Assembly: GCA_965262395.1 (NCBI GenBank)
Contig: CBDHFF010000001.1
Coordinates: forward strand, 1 to 64,000
Reading direction: 5' to 3'
DNA length: 64,000 nucleotides
Source: CBDHFF01 sp965262395
GTDB taxonomy: Bacteria; Pseudomonadota; Alphaproteobacteria; Rickettsiales; Anaplasmataceae
The position numbers and the translations under genes were made by a program. The notes beneath the pieces are model-generated. The model did no database searches, was not told where the DNA came from, and saw only the letters and a program-made list of their open reading frames with translations. Below are positions 32,601-40,500 of the stretch, one piece after another (position 1 is the stretch's first letter; each line of letters begins with the position of its first letter).

Positions 32601-34489
32601 AGTCCCCATTTCAATGGATCTCCTCTCCTTCCTCTTAGGTAGTTTGCATAACTTCCAGCATCACCAACTTCACCTTCATATCCTAAAGATGCAACACCTT
32701 CTGAATAAGGTGTGATAGTAGGAGTAACTCCTTGTTCTAATCCTGACATGCTAAGATTACTAAGTCTTGCTCCATAATTTGCACCAAGGTATCCTTTAAG
32801 TCCTTCTTGTCTTCTACCTTGTATTAGTGGATTCATTGAATAGCCAGCATAAGCACCCATCCCAAGACCCCATTGATCATCAACCTTATCTGCATTAAAC
32901 TTCGTACCAATAGAAAGATTATGCTCAGGTAAATAACTTCTTTGAGCACAATTTGCATAACATTTACCATTTAAATCATATAGTGGACCAGCTACCTGAA
33001 ATCCAGTTTGAGCTTTTGGTAAAGCTTCACCGCCATATCTCATACCTTGAGATTTTCTCAATTGATCCTCTATCATTTTAGCTTGTTCTTCCTGTTGTCT
33101 TCTTAAAGCTTCCTGTTCTCTCATTTTATCATTAGCTGCTATTACCTCTTCTGGATTTGTATTATCAATGCCAGGGGTAGGTCCAGCTGGTTTAAAATCA
33201 GGAGACTCAGGAGTATTTGGAAAACCAAATCTGTTACCATGTGTAACTGGATCTACTTTACTAAATCTACCATCACCCATAAAGTTATGATTAAGACCTT
33301 CATAATCACGTTCTGTTGTAAACTGATTGTAAGTATTGTATGGGTTATGTTTAGAACTATTTAAATATTCTTCACTATAATTATAACTTTCAGGATTATT
33401 AGGATCAAATGGAATACCTTTAAATCCATCATCAAAGTCTTGTTGATTAAATGTACCATCTGGATCTTGAGTCAAATAATCAAATGCTGTACCATAGTTA
33501 CCCATCTTGTCCATTTCAAAACCTATATGTGATGCATCTTTATATTTATTTTCTAACATGTCCCCTTCAAACCCTTCATGTTTTCTGTTGAATAATCCTT
33601 TTCTATAATCTAGATGTCCTGTTAGATCATATAGATCTTGATCAAAGTTTTTAACTTTAGAATATTTATCAGGATTGTTCTTATGTCTTTCATCAAGAAA
33701 TTTTTGCATATCCCGTTCTTTTAATTGCTCTTCAGTTATTAAAACATCACCTGTTTTCTTACCTTTTAATAGAGCTTCTTGATCTACATATAAACCATCT
33801 TTATCAGTTGTATTGGTGTGACTAAACTTAGAATAGTCAGCCTTGGTACCAGGATCATAATAATTCTCTTTCTTAAAACTTCCTACAGTAGTATCTATTG
33901 CTTTAATTAAATCAAATAAACCTGTATCTCCTATACCTGATAATAGATTTGCTTCTTCAGGTGATCTGAATTCTTCATCATAAAATACAGCATCTGTTCC
34001 CTCTTCTACTTTTTTATTAGCTTCTTCTATTTCTGTGTTATCTGTACTAACTTCATTCTTAGTAGTATTATCTACAGTTATTGCATCAGGATATGCCGTG
34101 TTTAATTTAGTTGTAGCTTCTTCATTATCTTCTAAACTTATCCATTCAGTTTCTTCTCCCTTCTTTCTAGTGTACCATACACCATCAATCAGCTTATAAT
34201 CATAAGCTTTATCATGATCAGCATATATAGTCTCTTCCGTTTCTGTTGATGTATTAGCAGATGTATTAGCAGATGTATTAGCAGAAGTATTATCATCTCC
34301 ACTTAACCATTTTCCATCTTGATATATATGTTTGGTAGTCACACCATTTGCATCTGTTTTAAAATATTGTCCTCTATCAGTTACATTAGCTGGATCAACT
34401 TCGTTACCTAGTACATCTATCCAGTGTTCACCACCATGTTTATATGATGACTTGGAACCTCTAATATGTGGATTATTATATAAAAACAT
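29615..34489 (-). CDS. 1624-residue mosaic virion protein with permuted papain-like domain and barrel-like segment
   Basis: The N-terminal third is acidic and includes an NTSA tandem repeat near residue 70. The recurring motif appears as GGEALPKAQTG (~485), GGELPKAQFG (~680), GGELPKAQTG (~1140) and GGELSRAQFG (~1257). Module 1 (about 520-676), bounded by motifs 1 and 2, has alternating Gly/aromatic strands such as WGLGMGAYAGY and WSATLGFGM and looks like a small outer-membrane barrel. Module 2 (about 765-960), between motifs 2 and 3, has GHIEAF with His803 and NCADGVCWAL with Cys910; this His-before-Cys order is that of permuted NlpC/P60 (LRAT/YiiX-like) folds, which act as cysteine peptidases or acyltransferases. 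The C-terminus GGEIEIDMNTYKQLVAAG is followed by a short hydrophobic end and could be a tail signal. The gene follows a 58-base gap with a promoter-like element. Envelope delivery is inferred. Confidence 0.65.
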   Translation of the reverse strand: MFLYNNPHIRGSKSSYKHGGEHWIDVLGNEVDPANVTDRGQYFKTDANGVTTKHIYQDGKWLSGDDNTSANTSANTSANTSTETEETIYADHDKAYDYKLIDGVWYTRKKGEETEWISLEDNEEATTKLNTAYPDAITVDNTTKNEVSTDNTEIEEANKKVEEGTDAVFYDEEFRSPEEANLLSGIGDTGLFDLIKAIDTTVGSFKKENYYDPGTKADYSKFSHTNTTDKDGLYVDQEALLKGKKTGDVLITEEQLKERDMQKFLDERHKNNPDKYSKVKNFDQDLYDLTGHLDYRKGLFNRKHEGFEGDMLENKYKDASHIGFEMDKMGNYGTAFDYLTQDPDGTFNQQDFDDGFKGIPFDPNNPESYNYSEEYLNSSKHNPYNTYNQFTTERDYEGLNHNFMGDGRFSKVDPVTHGNRFGFPNTPESPDFKPAGPTPGIDNTNPEEVIAANDKMREQEALRRQQEEQAKMIEDQLRKSQGMRYGGEALPKAQTGFQVAGPLYDLNGKCYANCAQRSYLPEHNLSIGTKFNADKVDDQWGLGMGAYAGYSMNPLIQGRRQEGLKGYLGANYGARLSNLSMSGLEQGVTPTITPYSEGVASLGYEGEVGDAGSYANYLRGRRGDPLKWGLGAFGKYDIMGDKGLTVGGYGNYGNINASAGYNPNSGWSATLGFGMPIRQQGGELPKAQFGLGEFYKDFKDQATDYLSGNQGLMPDAWEGETTDYLSGNQGWMPDAFEPYVKEATEYIKDATTANAYKVDGDNWNEDDNVTDEETYQIKVIQYPYGYEGGLDGNAGSKKMPPGHIEAFVVDQDGLPGDWSKKNKEGEYINKGYVNRWVETGNEPIEYNQEGDYEEGVRTVIMELNKDQLDNFMNTAQTFKEGKKQNIEGRSLPTQFGQGEKEMYDLLTSNCADGVCWALDLDDDKGSKDGDGGIYNTAGVTDPSKLMDDLLTFNNAHSATGTRKSAEDMASSYEGFDFLQKVAADITQGKPLGEKQLSSILRNDLNLDRATANVIGNSVGNLSGEDLTDFLLSGPVANLMNARANGEDNWHEYLLPIMNAYGTMNNNTDNYGGVLGNVVNEYLVKEYTPFDISGQGVENIPDWHYDNWIKPTGDAIEDAWEDTKDAAEDMWDNIKFWEKEGGELPKAQTGWGWLDDAITTAGNVYDQTSNIVNTGMKRAGITSVAPYIGSTAASILGAGSSAYGLLDANLNFNQTLKDDASIDKSDEEIDSDVSTMYSGIYGSSNGMNSFYGSMKQKGGELSRAQFGKGLGNDFSQGMFADKSSGYNPLTNNMDAMNFNTDLSLQQKPWSLDMFTGMEQPQEETEPFFSSADNMYAMNQSVNRSMNDWNAFTSDMNNRMENPSLSFNQVETNPLNVPDFKIDEDLSNQIQMNQDKMAFKTASADGRTIGNTIIPTKKETRQNQKEFGKKMDETLDNMPKYEGTKKNLKRFDRSNELGFDGDLAAMDEYDNNESREDILRRQREKQLNEDNKDANPSFGDKLWNLKNRALDSKVGQTYSKIGAGAVRIAKPLNRMLEANAERKQKDTMMNNAYLSDNMWAANDADLTGSKGDYDVNTGIFRPDDKVVPGTTMTKYGGSFFNDGGEIEIDMNTYKQLVAAGAQIEII
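34248..34295 (-). repeat. 12-bp tandem repeat (3 exact copies plus 1 imperfect)
   Basis: The unit gatgtattagca (plus strand) is repeated at 34248, 34260 and 34272, followed by gaagtattatca at 34284. It encodes an NTSA repeat in the N-terminal part of the 1624-residue protein. It is probably a flexible linker that changes length by slippage. Confidence 0.85.
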
Positions 34490-34500
34490 AAGTTATACGT

Positions 34501-34520
34501 TACTGTATTAATATACTAAA
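34501..34520 (-). promoter_or_regulatory. Late promoter-like element, variant copy
   Basis: The minus strand reads TTTAGTATATTAATACAGTA, 11 bases before the ATG of the 1624-residue gene. It is closest to the copy at 52252-52270 and differs from the core consensus by one inserted base and a few substitutions. Confidence 0.5.
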
Positions 34521-34547
34521 TATTACTGGTATTAGCTAATGATTTCA

Positions 34548-37500
34548 TCACCTATTGGATCTTAGGATACTATTCATTATATCTAATTGATGTCTATTAG
34601 ATTTTTTTGAATCATTATAATACATTCTATTTAGTTTATCATACATCTTTTTTGATTTATTTTCTTGTTTAGTTCCTTTATATTTACCATCAATATAATC
34701 ACTGTAAAATTGAACCTGATTTCCTACACTAAATTCTCCACCTCTTTTCCAAAAAGGATTTAAATCTACTTCATCCCACCATTCACTAACAGCATTACTA
34801 GCATTATCTACAGCTAAATCTAATGTATCTACAATAGGTTTAATATAAGTACTGCTGTTATAACTTTGTTCAATAGCTTCTGGCAAATTTAAAATATTTT
34901 CAATCTTACCTTTCCAATCTTTATCATTATGTCTTTCATTTGATGCAACATTGTCATCTGTATACTCTCCTTTTACAATTAAATTATTATCTACATCATC
35001 AATATCTGTTTCAGACAAAGTTATATAGTCAGTATACTTATTAACAAGATTAGTATAATCTGGTGATGTAGGACTCCATTGTTTAGGAAGATGTGTGAAT
35101 GGATCATAAACTTCTTCTTCTGCTCCGTACTTTTCTACAGGATCAAATCCAAAATCATCACCCTCTACAAAAGTCCCATTTCTTCTATGCTTATTTCTAA
35201 GTTTAATTGAAGCCTGAGATTTCTGATGAAAATCATATAATCTAGCTATTGTAAATTTTGCACTTTTTTCAGGATCCATCATCCACTCTGCATAATTATC
35301 TTCATTTATTCCAAGCTTATTCATTATTTTCATTGCGTTTTCATCTTCCTCAATATATCCCCATTTTGATTGTGTCCAACCAATACTATTCCACTTACTA
35401 TCTACACCATATGTATCATGTTTTGATCTAACGTCTGGTGATGTATTACCATAATTCCATTCTGGGATATACCATTTTTCTTTACCCAATTGAGTCATCT
35501 TCTTTCGTCCAGCTTTTACTAAATTCTCTGCACCACTACCTTCATCACCCATGCCACTTTCATAACCATAAATTCCAAATGCAATCATAGCAAGATCATT
35601 ATATGTATCACCATCCATTCCAAGGTCATCCATCATTTCCTTTTTACTATCAGCTAATGAATTTAGAAATGGTTGTGTATTATTTACAAACTCTTCTTCT
35701 TCACCCTCTGCCGTACCATCATATCTTTCAGAATTGGTTTGATAATAATTTTTATCAAAGGTTATATTAATAGGTTTATAGTTACTTTCTATTCTATTAG
35801 CAATTCCATGACCGTCTTGTTCATTACCTTCTGAATCTATATATTTTTTATAATCTGTTTGATTGTCACTACTTGCATAGAAATTAATTTCTCCATTTTC
35901 ATATACAAAATTATTTCCAGCATCTTCAGGTAATACATATATCATAGTTCCTTCTCCTACACCAGGAGTGTTGTATAATTCTGTTAGATCTTCACATCTA
36001 CCATTAATACACCCATTTGTCATTCTATTATTACTACCATCATTATCATTTAAATTAGTTACTCTATCTTTATTTTTCCAACTAGGTACGGTATGTATTA
36101 CCATTGGAACTTCATCTCCATTAGCATTATTTAATACAAATGATGGAGTTGGATTATTATTACCTGAGTCATCATAATATCCACTATCTTCATTTATCAT
36201 TCCTATTGTATAAATACCAGCACCTGATTGTTTATTACCTGCATCCCAATCTGTATCAGTTGTATAACCTTCTCCAAATTCTAAAAGATTATCTACTGTC
36301 CATTTAGTACCTTCTGGTAAATTGTCTTTCATTGCTTTATTAAGTTCCTCTCTATTTAGTGTTTTACCATCTTTAATTACTCCAATTTTAGTAACTGTCT
36401 GTGCGTCTCCTTCATTTTCACCTGTTAAAATTGGATAACTTTTTGCTGGTTTATCTGAACCAGGATAATATAAGTGCATTCTTCCTATCTTCTCATCTAC
36501 AATGATATATGGTTTACCAGTAGGTGTATTTACTTTTATATTTTGACCAACTTGAATATCCTTCTTTCTATCTATGTTGTTAAGTTTTTCAAGTTCAGTT
36601 ATAGTCATATTATTATCTAAAGCAATCTTACCTAGATTATCTCCACTCTTAACTGTGTAAGAACCTGACTTAGTTGACTTTGGGCTAATCTCTGACATAC
36701 CTTCTATAATCCTGTCAGCTTGATCCATCTTATTTATCTCAGTTTTTATATTTCTTTTTCCTATTGTTTCCCATTGACCACTTTCAGATATGTCTGGTGG
36801 AATTCTTTTTGCCCATGGTACGTTAACATTAGGGTTTGTATCAACCTCTGCTTCAACAACTGAAGGAACATATACTGACTCAGCTCTCTTTATATTCTTT
36901 TGAACTATAGGATCATTTGTATTAGCATTATCAGGTAATATTATTTTTTGATTAGGTTGTATAGATCTTGGATCTTTTATATTATTTATTCTAGCAATAT
37001 CTTCATATCTAACACCATACTTAGAAGCTATATGTGATAAAGTATCTCCTTTTTTTATTTTATATGTTAATGTTGCTTTATCATTATCTGGAGTAGCATT
37101 ATTAGTTATAGCAATTCTATCACCAGAATATATTTTACTTGGATTATTTATATACTTTGGGTTTAACATTAATAAATCAGATAATGACATATTATTATCT
37201 CTTGCTATTCTAGTTAAATTATCTCCTCCTTTTACTACATATGAGTGATGTTCAATAGGTGTTTGCCCACCTTCTTGCATTTTTGGTTTAATCATATTAA
37301 GAGATTCTAATTGTCTCTTAGCTAATGGAGATATTTTACCACCTTTATTATATAATTCTAATTGTTGATTTAATCTTTTAACTTTAGTCATAACTGAACC
37401 TCCCATTTTTTTCTTTAACAAACCTTCATTAAATTTATCTATGTATTCTTGTGGAGTCTTATTAGTTTGTGCCACATCTTCACCATATAAATGTGGAAAT

Positions 37501-40500
37501 ACTTCTGCTAAAGTGCTACCATCTCTAATTACATTTCCTAAATATTCTCTTGTTCCTTGTCTACCAAGCATATTAGATAAAGCAGATATTTCTAATCCAG
37601 ATAAACCATGATCTACATCTTTATATTCTTCAAGTAGTTCTATTCCATTATTTATTAGTCCTGGTATATTCTCTATCTCACCGTGAGCTCTTTTTCTAAA
37701 GTACTCTTCTTGATAATCTGTATCTGCAATAAACTCATCTCTTGTACCATCATAATCAAGATTGTCAAAAAGATCTCCATAATATCCTGATGCAGAGGTC
37801 TCTGAGTTTTTCATTAATGTACCATTTAAACTCTCTGACCATTTTATTCCTTTTTCTAAATCACTAAAATTAATATCAGTCTCTTCACCATCTTGAGCTA
37901 TTGGTAGTTCACCTCCATATTTTTTAAAATCCGTCATATCAACTGACCCCTTAAATTCTTTATATGATTTAAATCCATTAAGTTCTGCTAATTCTTTTTG
38001 AAGACCCCTTGCTGTACTCTTATCTGGAGAAATCCTTAAAAGCTTATCCAGTTCATTTATTTGAATTCTTGTATCCATTGCTGCTAACCTCTTTATATGA
38101 GCACCATGCATCATACTTACACCCAGTTGTTGAGACTCTTCTAAAACAGACAGTGGATCAAAAGAATGCCTGGCAGATGACTCTGCTGTTGAATAACTGC
38201 CAGGGGAAAGTCTTTCTCCAAATCCAAATCTCTGAACTATTTGTTCTTGTTCTGCAAGAGATAATGAGTTATAGTTCTTGGCGGTTGGTTTCCAATGAGC
38301 AACATCTAATCCTTGGTCATAGTTCTTTTTTATGTAATCTTCAAAAACTCTTACACCATTTTCACCTTTTGTTTTTCCATACCTATTTACTATAGCTGCA
38401 AATTCTTTATCTGAAACATCTTCAATTAACTTTATATTTTTAATATTTGTCTCTTTCTTAATTTGGTTATATAACTTTTTATCTTTAGTTAAGATTAATG
38501 AATTATTAGGTATTTCAAAATTACCTTTAGAATAGAAATATGTATCTGTTGGATGAAGATCCATAGCCTTACCTGATCCTTTCAGAGATTTAAAATCACT
38601 AATAATAGCTGTTGATCTCCCTGCTATAGATGACCCTCCAGTACTTTCTATAAGACCATAACCCCAATGTGAGGTATTCCTATTTAGAGTATAATCATCT
38701 GTATATTTATGTGGTTGTTTACTATCAAATAATTTTCCATCTTTAATTATAAGTCCTTCTGAATCTACTGTTCTTGTTAAAGGTACATCAGATTTTAAAA
38801 TATCTGACTGCTTAACAAACTCTTTATGAGCAGCACTTTTTTGAATTTGTTTTACTGATAAAACACCATCCTTACTAGTATTTGTATTTTCAAATGGTAT
38901 AATTTTTTCATCAACTTTATTTACAGTATTACCTAATGGTGCAGCATTTAAATTTTTACTAAGTTCTTTAGCTATCTTTGCATTCTTTCCAAAAGGGTTT
39001 ATATTCTTAAGATAGTTAAAAGCATTTTTAGTACCGCTTACTAATGGTCCAGCAGAGAATGGGAGTATACCAAATCCTGCATATAATGCTGCATCAGTAT
39101 ATTCTCCTTCTCTAAATTTTGTAAATGCATGAGCAAAATCAAAACCAGGATGAAACACAGCTCCAGCGTCTAATGCTACATCCATTATTTCTTGGTTAGT
39201 CCAAGTCATTGGTTCCTTTTCAAAAAAGTTTGGTCCCTGACCATAAGTATTTGACTTATTAAAGTCAAAACCATCTTGAGCTATTGGGATTGAACCTCCG
39301 TATTTTTTTAATTGTGGAAATGCTAATCCTGGATTATTTTTTAGAAAAACCTCTAACTGTTCTTTAGAAGCGTTTATTGGTAACCCCATTGGATTAGTGT
39401 TAGATCTTAAACTTTTAAATCCTTGTTGAGACATATCCCAAGCTGAGGTTTTCTCTATTTCAGATAATCTATTAGATATATTTTCAAATGATTTACTACC
39501 ATAGAAGTTATCATATTGGTCTTGCGTGCCTTTTACAAACCAATTATCAATAGGTTTCCCTTGGGCTGACATTGTAGCATGATGTCCTGGAAATGGTGAC
39601 CATATACCTTCTGATGTAGCTGTATTTCTAAATGATTTACCAGCATTTCCACTAGACCTAAAGAAGAGTTGTGTTTGACCATTTGGTAATGCCACTTCTA
39701 CCACACTTCTATTACCATGTTTTGCTGCATTAGTGAAGTGAATATTTTCTGCTATTAGACTATTAGCATCATATCCCATATTATCTAGTTTATTCCCATA
39801 GGTTGTCATGTCTCCTATAAGTTCAGTATTTTTAGATGCCATTGCTCCTGAATGCATATATGAATTTCTAACAGCTGGGTTCGTATGATACCCTGGTGGG
39901 AGATGATTTGTAACACCTTTAGACCATTTTGGTACTGTTACAACATTATCAGTGGCTTTAACAATAGAGTTTCCATTAAAGACCTTAGAACCCCTTGTTG
40001 CTTTAGTAGCACCCTTAGCAATCTTAAAGGGTTTTAGAAATGGTATGGAAAATGCAGCTTCTATTCCTGCTCCTTTATAATCTCCCTGATCTAGTGAATT
40101 ATTAATATTCTCCACCCATTTAGCTGGATTAATCATTTCATTAGCAAAATTAAAACCATCTGGACTAGGAATATTATTATACAGATCTAGTGAATATCCC
40201 TCACCTAAAGTACCATCCCAAGCATCTCTACCATTATAAGCCATACCTCTAGCAAATGCCTCATAAGGATTAGCAATAACATTACCAACTACATCAAAGA
40301 ATCCAGGATCTTCTTTCTCATATCCTTGACTGAGTACCTGTGTTCCTGCTGGATACCACTGACCATTAACAACAAACCCTTCTGGTTCATTATCAATCAC
40401 TTGATTCTGAGACCAATGCGCTGAAGTGAGTGTATTATCTCCCACCAGTGGAATAGATGCAGGAGGAATGAAAGTATTAGAGGATATTTTTTGCATATCT

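Noticed and set aside
34262..34290. NTSA repeats as N-glycosylation sites
   Set aside because: The NxT/S pattern follows from the 12-bp repeat, and phage proteins made in bacteria are not expected to be glycosylated in this way.
34248..34295. CRISPR-like array
   Set aside because: The 12-bp units are contiguous without spacers, in frame, and inside a coding region; it is a coding tandem repeat.
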